Positions 42,679 to 53,708 of a stretch of 64,000 nt of DNA are shown one piece after another; the first letter of the stretch is position 1; every line of letters begins with the position of its first letter. The translations under genes and the position numbers were made by a program. The notes beneath the pieces are model-generated. The model did not search any database, was not told the DNA's origin, and saw only the letters and a list, made by a program, of their open reading frames with translations. This DNA is from Fagopyrum homotropicum (lineage: Eukaryota; Streptophyta; Magnoliopsida; Caryophyllales; Polygonaceae): contig BSWB01000006.1 of assembly GCA_033239125.1 (NCBI GenBank), positions 113,444,242 to 113,508,241 of the forward strand, written 5' to 3'.

Positions 42679-44031
42679 TCACTGGGGTGGTCCAGATGGA
42701 CCACCACGACCCTCCTCCGGCGGGTAAGGGAAATGGCTGAAGAAGTGCTCCTACCGGCGGTAGATATCATCGATGCGGTCCTGCTGGGCAGACATCCGAC
42801 GACCAAAGGAGGTCTCAAAACTGGCATGCTAAGCCAGCTGTTGAGCCTCCAGCTGCTGTTGTTGGGCAGCCTGCCATGCCTCCTGCCTCTGGTCGAAGTT
42901 TGAGGTCATGGAGGTGGCAAAGGTGTCCTACCAGCTCTGTTGCTGCTCCAGCATAGTCCGCTGATAGTCGGACTGCCACACCCGGTACTGGGTCTTCATG
43001 GCCGCCATTTGAGCCTAAAGGCTCGCAAGGGCCGGGTCCTCCTTTGGTGCCGCTGTGGGCATCTCCTCGTCATCCAGGACTGGCAGGTGCTCCTCCTGAT
43101 GGGCCCGGCTGGAGCTGGCAGCATGCCTCTCCACAAAGGCCACTAGTGGCCGTCTCGGCACGAAGGTATCTGCCGGTATGTAAAGATCGGAGAACTCCTC
43201 CCCTAATGGTAAAGGCCGGGGGAGGTACGTCATGTGGCTCCCATCAGCAAGGGAGATCCAAAACAGGTTCTCCCTGTCCCGTCGGAGGAGCTTGCACCTC
43301 CTAAGCATCCACTCTGTGTAAAGGGGAGCCTCCAACCCATCCTCTAGGTCGGACAGGTCCATCACCTGTGAAGCGATCAAGGAGATCACCCCACCTCCGA
43401 CGATGTCCCTTGGCTCATTCCTCCTAATCCGCTTCAAAGCGGCAAGGAAGAGGTACAGCCAATCCATCACCTTCTCACTCTGAGGAAGGCAGGAGTAGAG
43501 TAGAGGGAGGTCCTTAAGGGCGACCTTGTTCTCCTCTTTGTGTCCACAGAAGACACTCATCAGGATCTTGGAGAGGAGCCTCAAGGAGGGGTGAGTGAGC
43601 TTGTTGGAGTACTCACCCTCAAGATGGAATTCTGACCCTGTAGCCGCCTGCCAAAACTCATATAGATCCGGGGTAGGAACAGTCTCCCACCAGCTCTCAG
43701 AAGGGTTCAAAGTCACCCCAAAGGCCTTCTGAAGCTGGAGGAAATCCAGTGTGTATTTCACCTTGTTGAACTTGAAGGTGAGACCAGTACACACATGATC
43801 CTCCTTCCCCATTGTGAATGTGGAGATGAACTGTTGGCTGAGCTCTAGATATGTCGGGGCATTCCGGTGTAGAAATTCTCCGAGCCCATCGTTTTCCAAA
43901 AAGGACTGCATGCTCTCTAGCATGCCGAGTTTCTCCAAGGTAGGAGCATGTAGAAATCAAGTTGCATACACAACTCGATCCTGCATGATCCTATAACGCT
44001 CCTTCTCTGCCTTAGACATCTTGCATTCCAT
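42679..44031 (-). pseudogene. E3 ORF3, Athila ORF1-family protein
   Basis: Starts MECKMSKAEKERY at 44031. There is a stop near 43963, where E1 has an Arg codon; the frame is then open from 43938 to 43015, and family-like reading continues with stops to 42679. The central block includes RDIVGGGVISLIASQ and MDLSDLEDG. The tail has the same W/Q-spaced pattern as E1. No signal peptide or membrane segment is visible. It shows the intact order of the protein that E2 interrupts in E1. Function unknown. Confidence 0.75.
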
Positions 44032-44089
44032 TTTCCTAGTGTGGTGTAGGGTAAAAGATTAGTAATTTCCAAAAACATAGAAAGAAGTC

Positions 44090-44790
44090 GACCTTCTGTT
44101 GTGTTTTCCGCAGGGGCGGCTGTGCAGGCGCAGGGGCGGTGAGGCGCAGGGGCGGCTGCTTGCAAGCGCAGGGGCGGGAGAACAGCAAAAGGCGATTTTT
44201 ACGAGTGCTTCGAAGGTGGTGGCGCCTTGGAGTGGCTCCGGTGGTTGGTCCTTTGGTGCAGGCGACTTTGAAGGTGGTGCAGGAGTGGAGAATAGCTTCA
44301 ATTGAAGGGAGGCAGCGGTTGGCACGAGGCTGGTGGCGCAAGGGCGTTGGGGGTGTGCGTCCTTGGTGTTGGTGGCACAGGGGCGTCGGAGAGGGTGGCT
44401 GGGTGGTTACTCGGAGGGCGCAGGGGCATTCGCAGCTTTGAGAGAGAGAGAGGGTGCGAGGAGAAGGGGTTGTGTTTTGGTGAGGAGGGTTGGTGGGTGG
44501 TGCGTGGTAGGTATAGGTGTTTTTTCGAGATCCTATTTTTTTTTCTTTTCTGGGTAAACCCGTAGGGGCGGGGGTTGGAAACCACAAGGGCGGTGACAAG
44601 GGAGAGGATCACACAGGCCCAGCGCCGGGGGCGGCGCTGGGAATCTGTGTTAAGGATGGCCGCCGCAGGGGCATGGGGATGTCACCGCCGGGGCGGTGAC
44701 AGGCGTGTTGTAGGCGCAGGCCAAGCGCTGGGGGCGGTGCTGGCCTGAGTGTCGCCGCAGGGGCGGTGTATTCAACCGTAGGGGCGGGTT
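44090..44790. repeat. GC-hairpin region between E3 pol and ORF3
   Basis: Copies start at 44108, 44128, 44144 and 44166, with more from about 44560. Hairpin 44680-44701 has arms TGTCACCGC / GCGGTGACA and loop CGGG. Near 44617 there is a stem CCCAGCGCC / GGCGCTGGG as in E1. The open frames on both strands here look compositional. Confidence 0.75.
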
Positions 44791-44898
44791 TCTTAACAAA
44801 AGCTCCTCTTCTTATTCCTTCGGGTTGCCTCCCGAATTAGCGCCTTTGTTTTACGTCGTTGGCTCGACGTAGGATCTCTACTTCTCTGATTGTGCCTC

Positions 44899-47800
44899 CT
44901 ATAGTACCATCTCGTCAATCGGATCGTCCTTGACTCCTTCAAGGTAAAGCTTTAGCCTTTGTCCGTTCACCTTAAACATCTTGTGCGTCTGCGGATCATA
45001 GAGATCCACAACCCCGTGAGGGTATACTTTGGCTACTATGAACGGCCCTGTCCATCTTGAATGCAGCTTACCTGCAAAGAGTTTCAAACGGGATTGAAAG
45101 AGAAGTACCTTATTACCTACCTTGAAGTCCTTCCGGAGGATGTTCCGGTCATGCCATGCTTTGGTCTTTTCTTTGTATGTGGTAGCATGGTCATATGTTC
45201 ATGTTGCACTTCTTTACCGCCCACCAAGCCTTGTGCTCTAACTCCACCGGTAGGTGGCAAGCTTTCCCAAACACGAGCCTAAAAGGAGACATTCCGATGG
45301 GAGTTTTATAGGCTGTCTGATATGCCCATAGGGCGTCATTTAGTTTTGCACTCCAATCCTTCCGCCCGGGAGAAACCGTCTTTTCAAGGATGGTCTTTAT
45401 TTCCCGGTTGGATACCTCCACTTGGCCGTTTGTTTGAGGATGATAGGCTATTGATACTCGTTGGTGAACATGGTACTTCTTAAGGAGAGCCGTGATCGTT
45501 TTGTTGCAGAAATGGGTACCCCTATCACTAATTAAGGCTTTCGGATTCCATATCTAGCAAAGATATTTTCCTAAAGAAATGCTGGAACCACTTTTGAATC
45601 ATCAGTTTTGGTGGCATTTGCTTCCACCCACTTGGAAACATAGTCCACCGCAAGCAAAATATATGTGTTCCCGAATGACGTAGGAAATGGCCCCATGAAA
45701 TCAATTCCCCAAACGTCAAATATTTCACAAAATATAAGAGAGGTTTGGGGCATTTCATGTCTCCTTGAAAGATTTCCCACCCTTTGGCATCTATCACACA
45801 CTTTATAAAACGCAAAAGCGTCTCGAAAAATGTGTGGCCAAAAGAAACCGGCATCCAAAACTTTTCTTGCAATTTTGTTTGCTCCAAAGTGTCCTCCACA
45901 TGCTTCAGAATGACAGAAAGTTAGGAGGGATTGTACCTCATTGTCCGGAATGCAACTCCGGATCACTTGATCACTACAATGTTTCCAAAGGTAAGGATCG
46001 TCCCAAACGTAGTGTCGAGCCTCAGTTTTGACTTTCTCTCGTTGTGCCTTGGTGAAGTCTAGGGGATACTCCTTCTTGACAATGAAATCACAATGTCAGC
46101 AAACCAAGGCTTAAAAGATTGAAGCTTAAGACAAACCTCTGTCGAGAATTCCGCACGGGCACCTAGACAGAGCCGCAGGGGCGGCTGGCCGCAGGGGCGG
46201 CTGGTGTGAGGCGCGGGGGCGGTTACACAACAAAGAGTTGTGTAGAATGTGTCGTCTGGAAAGCTTCCGGCCATCTCTCTTTCTTTCCCTGGTTCTTCCC
46301 CCTCTTGCACTAGTCTGCTCAAATGATCTGCCACCAGGTTTCTCAGCTCCCTTTTTGTCCTTTATTTCTAAGTTAAATTCGCTTAGGAGGAGCACCCAAC
46401 GGATTAAACGTGGCTTTTGCCTCCTTCTTTTCAATGAGGTACCTAAGGGCTGCATGGTCAGTGAAAATAATTACCTTTACCCCCAGTAAGTATTGCCTGA
46501 ACTTCTCAAGTGCAAAAACTACCGCCAACATTTCCTTCTCGGTGGTGGAGTAGTTCCTTTGTGCTCCATTTAGTGTCATAGACGCATAATGGATCACATA
46601 AGAGGCCCTTCCGTCTTTTTGTCCTAAGACAGCTCCAACGGCGTAGTCACTGGCATCACACATGATTTCAAAAGGTTTCTCCTAATCCGGAGAACGGATG
46701 ATCGGAGCGGTGGTGAGACATGACTTCAGAGTGTTGAAAGCCTTCTTGCAATCCTCATCCACAATGAAGGTTACATCTTTCTTGAGCAATTCACACAGGG
46801 GAGCTGAGATTTTTGAGAAGTCTTTGATGAACCGTCGGTAGAAAGCTACAATGTCAAGAAAGAATCGGATTTCCCGAACATTAGTAGGATAAGGTAAATT
46901 TTGAATAACATCAACCTTTTCCTTATCTACCTCTATCCCTTTTGAGGATATTACATGTCCTAGCACAATTCCTTGTTCGACCATGAAATGACATTTTTCC
47001 GAATTAAGAACTAAGTTAGTTTCAACACATTTTTCAAGAACAAGTTTTAAATGCCCTAAACATGCGTCAAAACTATCTCCATGGACGGCAAAATCATCCA
47101 TGAAGACTTCAATGAACTTTTCTATGTATTCGGAGAAAATACTTATCATGCACCGTTGGAAAGTGCCCGGTGCGTTGCAAAGTCCAAAGGGCATTCTGCG
47201 ATATGCAAAAGTGCCAAATGGGCAAGTGAACGTCGTTTTCTCCTGATCTTCTGGTGCGATGGATATTTGGAAATATCCCGAATATGCATCCATGAAACAG
47301 TAGTATTTATGACCTGCAAGACGTTCCAACATTTGATCAATAAAAGTTAGTGGGAAATGGTCTTTTCGTGTTACCTTATTGAGCTTGCGGTAGTCAATGC
47401 AAACTCTCCATCCAGTTTGTGTTTTGCTTGGTACCATCTCTCCATGTTGATTTTCCACCAAGGTAATGCCTCACTTCTTTGGAACTACTTGGGTTGGACT
47501 AACCCAAGTGCTATCCGAGATAGGAAAGATCATGTCTACTTGGAGGAGTTTCAACACTTCCTTTTTGACCACATCCATCATTGGTAGGTTCAACCTCCTT
47601 TGAGGTTGCCTAGAGGGCTTGGCTTTGTCCTCAAGCAAAATCCTATGCATGCAGGTGGAAGGACTTATCCCCTTGATGTCCGCAATAGGCCATCCGAGGG
47701 CCGTCTTGTGTTCCTTTAGTACGTTCACCAACTTATCTTCTTGTCCGGTGGTCAACTTATTGGAGATGATCACTGGCAAGGTATTGTGTGCTCCAAGGAA

Positions 47801-47962
47801 AACATACTTGAGGTGTGACGGAAGATCCTTTAGTTCTCTTTCTGGTGCCTGCACTATGGACGGAACAAGCTTTTCGCTTGGGGTTAGTAACGTGGGCCCA
47901 ATGGCCAAATTGGAGATAGGTAGCCTTTTATGCCCATCTAATTGGGATACGACCTCTTTCAT
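44899..47962 (-). pseudogene. E3 pol: RT, RNase H, integrase
   Basis: On the minus strand: an RT frame from 47962 with a stop near 47469; RT core 47461-46682 with FMDDF; a stop near 46683 where a Trp codon would be; RNase H from 46663 with MCDASDYAVGAVLG, keeping the first Asp; a linker with GC-hairpin copies (46151-46222); the integrase HHCC finger and first Asp (WGIDFMGPFP) at 45966-45571; frameshifts near 45573 and 45545; the DDE Glu region (EVSNREI) at 45421; a deletion of about 70 bp near 45197 relative to E1; and a GPF-type C-terminus to 44899. Inactive. Confidence 0.85.
46151..46222. repeat. GC-hairpin copies inside E3 pol linker
   Basis: Four copies start at 46151, 46173, 46189 and 46211 (spacing 22, 16, 22), between RNase H and integrase. 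One reads AGCCGC-AGGG-GCGGCT. E1 has two copies at the matching place (about 20591 and 20613). Confidence 0.8.
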
Positions 47963-50324
47963 TGCTAGATGTTAACCCATAATCTGATTTAAAACCATCA
48001 ATTTCACGCTCAATCACATTTCTCAATTCATCCACATCAGAATTATCAAAAACATCTTGCACAAAAGGTTTAACAACATCAATAGCACATAGAGAATAAT
48101 CATCGCTAGGAAATTTCATTGCATCATAAATGTCAAATTCCACTACTTCTCCATCAAACTCCATGGTCAATTTACCACTAACATAATCAATTTTTGTCCT
48201 AGCCGTTTTAAGAAATGGCCTACCTAACAGAATGGGTGCCGCATGCGAGTCATTTTCCATATCCATTACAAAGAAATCAGCAGGAAAAATTAGGTTGTCT
48301 ACCATTACTAATACATCTTCAATTATCCCTTTCGGGTACACATTAGATCTATCAGCAAGTTGTACTACAATCCTAGTTTCCATTAGTGGCCCAAGGCCAA
48401 GTGATTTGTAAATTGAATATGGCAAAACATTAATAGAAGCACCGAGATCAAGCATTGCTTTGTCAAAGCGGGTTTCCCCTATAACACAAGGGATGCTTAC
48501 CATGCCCGGATCGCTGCATTTCTTGGGCATTCTCCTTTGGAAAACTGCCGACACATGCTCACTCACTTGCACTTTCCGTTTCCCCTTTAGTTTTTGATTT
48601 CTCTTGATAGTGCAAAGTTCCTTAAAAAAACGAGCATACTTAAGAATACTTTTCACCAACTTAAGGAGGGGAATGTTTACCTTGCATTTAGAGAAAGTCT
48701 CAAAAAGGTCCTTGTCCTCTATGATTCTTCGCTCCTTTAATGCTTCAGGAAAAGGGGCTGGTGGCTTTTCGGAGTATAGCGGCGGAAAGTTTGGTCGGAC
48801 GTAAGTATCCTTCTCAACAGGACCTTCTGTTGTGTTTTCCGCAGGGGCGTCAGTTTGAAGGCGCAGGGGCGGCTCAGTAGCTGTCACCGCAGGGGCGGGG
48901 GCAGCCAGCCGCAGGGGCGTCCTTCCTTCTAGGCTCGGCGCAGCTGCAGCCGCAGGGGCGGCTGTGGGTGCGGAAGTAACAATAGAGGGTTCGCTTTGTG
49001 GTTCTTTCGTTGGTTCTTGTCGAATTTGCTTCCCACTCCTTAATGTTAGGGCACTAACATTCTCCTTGGGGTTTATAAACATCTGGGAAGGCATTCCCCC
49101 GGAAAGCCTTGATTCGGTTCTTAAAATAGCTTCCGTTATTTGCCCAACTTGCTTCTCAAGGTTCTTGATGCTTGATTCTGTTGTTTGGACATGAGTAGCA
49201 AAGTGTTTAGTCAAAACCTGCAACATATATTTAGTTGAGTGATACTTACCTTGGCGGGGCTGTTGTTGTTGGTTTTGTTGATCCCTCCAACGAAAATTCT
49301 GTTGGTCACGCCAATTTGGCATGAAATTCTGTGTATAGGGATCGTTCCTAGGTCTTTGCTGCTGTGGTTGTCCATAACCCATTGCGTTTACTTCAGCATC
49401 GTCATCTTGAACTTGTGGACACATGTCCGTTGGTTGATATGGGTCGGCACAAACTCCACAAGCCTTGAGGTGTTGCGGTGTTCCTATAAGTGTTAGCCTT
49501 TTCACCATTTCCTTCAATTCCGCCAGCTCGGTGAAAATCTCGCTCTTCCCGGAGCTCACAGCATGAACTCCTTTCTTAGTCGGGGTCCTTCCAAAGTTCC
49601 GAGTCCAATCCGCTAGTTCATGTATCTTTTCCAAAGCAAGGTCAGGAGTAGAGTTAAGAATGTTACCTCCGCAAGCCGCATCGACGATCCTTCTTTCATT
49701 GCCTAGCAAGCCATTGTACAAGTACAAGACTAGATCTTGAGTTGAATATCCATGGAAAGGACAGCTGGATCGGAGGCGTGCAAACCTTTCGAAGTACTCA
49801 TAGAGAGTTTCGGTTGCCTCTTGCTCGATGTTACTTATAGCTTTCTTCAAGCTATTGGCCTTTTTAGCTGGAAAGTATTTCTCCAAAAACGCTTTGTGAA
49901 GGTTTTCCCAAGTATCAATGCTCCGGGATGGAAGGTGGTAATATCAATCATCCGCCGAATCCTTGAGTGTGAAGCCGAATGCCCTCATCTTGATTTGTTC
50001 TTCGGTAATGTTGGCCGGCTTCATACTCATACAAACGGTGTGGAACTTCCCAAGGTGCTTGATGTGGTCTTCACCACTTAGCCCATGGAAGGATGGAAGT
50101 AGGTGGATGAGGCCCGGTTTGAGCTCAAAGTTGACTCCTTCCCCTAGTGCCGGTATAGCGACCGCAAGAGGGTTTTGACCCAAAGTGGGATGCGTAAGTT
50201 GACGAAGAGTACGGTCAGCCATCTCTTGTTGTAGTTGTTGTTGTCTTCGTTGCCGGATGTGCGTCCTCTCAATTTCTGGATCAAAAGAAGCAAAGCCGGA
50301 ATTAGTAGCACGGGTTTGAACCAT
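47928..50324 (-). pseudogene. E3 gag and protease
   Basis: Starts MVQTRATNSG at 50324. One stop near 49944, where E1 has Trp (DDWYYHLP), then open to 47928. Gag core near 50150-49900; a knuckle-like CGVCADPYQPTDMC near 49460 with Gln in place of the zinc-binding His; a Gln/Asn-rich stretch near 49300; and a linker containing GC-hairpin copies (48839-48961). The aspartic protease active site LDLGASIN lies near 48450. A frameshift near 47950 separates it from RT. Gag and protease share one frame, as in E2. Confidence 0.85.
48839..48961. repeat. GC-hairpin copies inside E3 gag-protease linker
   Basis: Copies start at 48839, 48861, 48887, 48909 and 48950, in coding sequence, translated on the minus strand as Ala/Pro/Leu/Arg-rich words such as APAPAV and PPLRL. 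The spacing includes 22 bp twice. Confidence 0.8.
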
Positions 50325-50371
50325 AAAATGGTTCAAACCAATAATCAATAATAACAATAAAATACAAAAAC

Positions 50372-50389
50372 TCCCCGGCAACGGCGCCA
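50372..50389 (-). promoter_or_regulatory. E3 primer binding site (tRNA-Asp type)
   Basis: Reverse complement of TGGCGCCGTTGCCGGGGA, 5 bp inside the 5' LTR. Confidence 0.9.
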
Positions 50390-50394
50390 AAATT

Positions 50395-51918
50395 TGACCG
50401 GTGGTATTTCTATGGTCGTCTATACCCAATCAAAAGTAAATCCCGACTTAGCACTAAGAACAAGTATAGTGAGTAAGTAAGGGTCGAACCCAAGAGAGTT
50501 GAGGTGTTTTAGATGCAATTATTGATTATAATAACAAGTGACACAAAAAGGGGGGGGGGGGGGTTGGTTGAATTGATGCACAAAAACTTATGAAAACGAT
50601 TAATACGACAAGTAAGACAATAATGGGTGAATCTACACTAGGTTTATTCTAAGCATGCAATTGCTACTTTGGTGTATTCCTTTTTCAAGTTTTTAAGTAA
50701 TCTCCCGTCTCGATCATACATATGTGTTGAGCCAACCGGCATCAACACAACTTAACCTATTAAAGTTCCGTAAACCTACAAGAACAAATAATAAGTTAGC
50801 ATTCAAACAAAGACAACGGGATATAAAGAGAAGATTAAAACCGTTAAAATTATCTTTATATTTGTGTTCCTTTTCTTTAAGTAATTACAACCCGTTAATA
50901 CTTAAAGTTGCTACTAGATTAAAGACCCGAACCCGGAACCTATTAATCCTAGTTGTTTACATGCACTTTAGAACCTAAGGTGATCAATCTCAAGTAATAG
51001 TTAACATGCAATTAAACAATGGAGATCAAGAAAACACAAAGCATTACTGAATAAAAACTTATATTAAAAGGACTTACAACCAAAGTAACAAAGCAGCTTC
51101 AAACCAACCCAATGTAGCAAGAGAGTTAGCAACTCATTACAATGCAAAAGTCAAGTCTAAAAGTGGATTTTGTGGGGAAAAGCATAGATGATTCTGGCAA
51201 TCAGCCATGGACTATTTATACTACAAAAGACACTTAATTAGGAGTAAATAACCGGCCTAAAACAACCACCTTTAATGCCTTAAAGGTGGTGTAAACAGCC
51301 GGAGTAAAGCTTCTGGCGTTACACCGCAGGGGCGTCCTTCACGACCCGTAGGGGCGGTTTAGGCTAAATCGGTTGATCTTCTTCATAACCGATGGGGCAG
51401 CTACACAGCTCCGCTGGGGCGGATATTTAATGCACTTCAACGTCTGACCTTTCGCCTTCCTGACGTTTCTGATGTTAAGGCGCAGGGGCGCCTCAAGGCC
51501 AACGCAGGGGCGGTGACATAGACTCTTCGCCTTCCAGCTCCCAAGGCGAGGCGCAGGCAGGGCGCAAGGGGAGGCGCAAGGGAACAGGCCTTCGTCTTGT
51601 CCGGGCAAGTCACCGCAGGGGCGCCGATGGGTGGCGCAGGGGCGGTGCTCTGCATCTTGGCCGGCGCTGGTGAAGGTGCTGGAAGTGCTTCAGTGGCAAG
51701 TGTCACCCGTTGGGGCGGCTGCAAGGACCCGCGGGGGCGGTGGAGCAACAGAAACTTTGCTTCTTGATCGATCTTTACTCCTAAGTGCTTATAACTCCTT
51801 CCTTAGCTTCTTTTGATCTTCTTCTACTGGACCAAGGAGTTAGTAGTATAAACCGACACTAATGCAATAAAAAGACTCTAAAAACTACCCTAAATGATAG
51901 TGATTGCATCACCTATCA
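50395..51918 (-). repeat. E3 5' LTR
   Basis: Pairs with 40506-42029. Minus-strand TATAAATA at 51213-51220; conserved hairpin at 51266-51289, here with a 10-bp stem; poly-G run near 50550. Confidence 0.93.
51324..51741. repeat. GC-hairpin motif array (E3 5' LTR)
   Basis: Pairs start at 51324/51346, 51389/51411, 51480/51502, 51551/51573, 51613/51634 and 51708/51730. Every pair is 21-22 bp apart, while distances between pairs vary. Confidence 0.85.
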
Positions 51919-52929
51919 CTTCCTTCCTTCCTTTCCTCGTTCCTTTCCTTGATCCTTGTGGTTGTTCCTTGTTCCCTGAGTTGCTATTAAACTAAGGTTG
52001 AGCCCTTAGCTTTTGAAGATCTCTTAGAAGATCCTCGAGACTAGAAGTTATAAACTTCTAGCAACCGTTTCGTTCCTGATCCGTGATGCTTGTTTATACA
52101 GGCTTTCCTTGCTCCTTTCCTGAGGAAAACTGAGCTTTTCCTGAGTTTTTCTTGAGTTGTTGTTGTGATTTTGAGTTATCTTCGAGTGAGGTAAGTCCCT
52201 TGGACTTACTTAGCTTCATTCTGCGTATTAGTTGGATTGTATTGGCTTGTTTATTTTGTTATCATATTTATAACGGATAATCGGAAATAGGATTCACCCT
52301 TTATTACCCTTAATTGGCCCAAGTGTATGATAACCGGGCGGTGACCACTTCTCTTATTCTACAAGAGACTAGAATGTGCTCTTGCAACCCAGGCCCGTAG
52401 GTAACGGATAGTATTGATCTATTCCTATTGGTAAACGGAAGCGGAGGCAAGTTTCGGGAGATTCTCGTGTGACAAAAGAAGTTGAATTAGTAATGCATAA
52501 CCTTAATGAAAGATAATAACCGGTTGTATGCAAGCATGCTATGTGTTTTCTTTTACCTTATGTGAGTTTGTGCCTTTACGCTCTTGCTAGTACCTAGAAT
52601 GTTAGCTGACAGTTTATACCGTCGTTGTAGATGTTCCGCAGGTTCAGGATGTTGTTGAGTGATCCGGATGGTGTGGTCAGCCGGGGTTCCCGTACATTAT
52701 AGGACGGGATCGGAGTTTTGTTACTTTTGTTGTTTCCCTTTTGTTTTGAACTCTGCTGCAGAGCTTTTGTGTTTTCTTTTGTTTAAACCTTTGGTTTTTA
52801 TTGAGTTTTGTTTTTCATTTGTATGTGTCTTGTTATAATATCCGTTTGTTGTTGCTACTCTGAGGGTCGGGACCCATTGTGCGGTCCTAGCCCGTAGCGC
52901 TTCGATTTCTCAGAACTTGGGGTGTTACA
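51919..52929 (+). mobile_element. X4: solo LTR, right part
   Basis: Continues 39787-40505 after E3 and ends TTGGGGTGTTACA. It is followed by atttc, matching the five bases before 39787. X4 without E3 is about 1.7 kb, like X1. Confidence 0.85.
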
Positions 52930-53708
52930 ATTTCGCTCCATGGACAAATTTGTTGGTCAATTTTGGAGTTTCTAAGCTAATAACCTATTGAGGTTCAGCT
53001 TCATTCATTAGACCATCCACGATGGAGGTTTTTAAGCATTAAAATATAATAAATATCTAAAAATAGGGGTTATTTTGTTAAGATACATATCTAACATATG
53101 GAAGTAAAAGATCCCCTTTAAAAAGATGAGAGAGAAATTTAATAAGGATGTGTTTGGATTCAAAGAAATTTTCTACCAAATATACCCACAAACATGATTA
53201 TTTTACTCTGCAAAATTAAGAGTCACCAAACATACTCTTTTGACATGACAAGGGAGGATACTTTTACATTTTTTATTTCAACCCTTGATTAACACCTACT
53301 CGTTGACAATTTATTATACATAATAGATACTAATTTATAATTTAGCTAGTTTTTAGTTTAAATAATAATATTTTCATAAAAATAATTTTTTAGTATTTAT
53401 AATTTATTTTTTACTATCTATAGACACCACTATTGTGTATATAGAGAACAAATTTTGTTTTATAAAAAGTACTTAAGAAGAATAATGTATTATTTTACAC
53501 ATAATTACAATATTTTCTATAAATAACTTATTTCATATAAACATAATTACAGAAATATAAAACTATATGTTATAGTACATTAAACATGAAATTTATATTT
53601 TACTATACACATAAAATATTTTATACATTACATGTTATTACTAAAGAAAACAAATATAAGTTTTGTACTTTTAACTTTTTCTATCAATATTTTATTCATA
53701 CATTTATG

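Larger units (their letters stand above)
40506..51918 (-). mobile_element. E3: Athila-like Ty3/gypsy element, E1 relative
   Basis: LTRs of 1524 bp each (40506-42029 and 50395-51918), flanked by cttcc on both sides (40501-40505 and 51919-51923). A tRNA-Asp-type primer site at 50372-50389 sets minus orientation. Internal order on the minus strand: gag-protease, RT-RNase H-integrase, ORF3, two polypurine tracts. All frames carry stops or shifts. The LTRs differ by roughly 3% by eye. It is the nearest relative of E1 and keeps the pol core that E1 lost. It is inserted in the solo LTR X4. Confidence 0.95.

Noticed and set aside
44036..44612. Overlapping long ORFs on both strands as genes
   Set aside because: They follow from the GC-motif region; no domain, and frames do not persist in E1.
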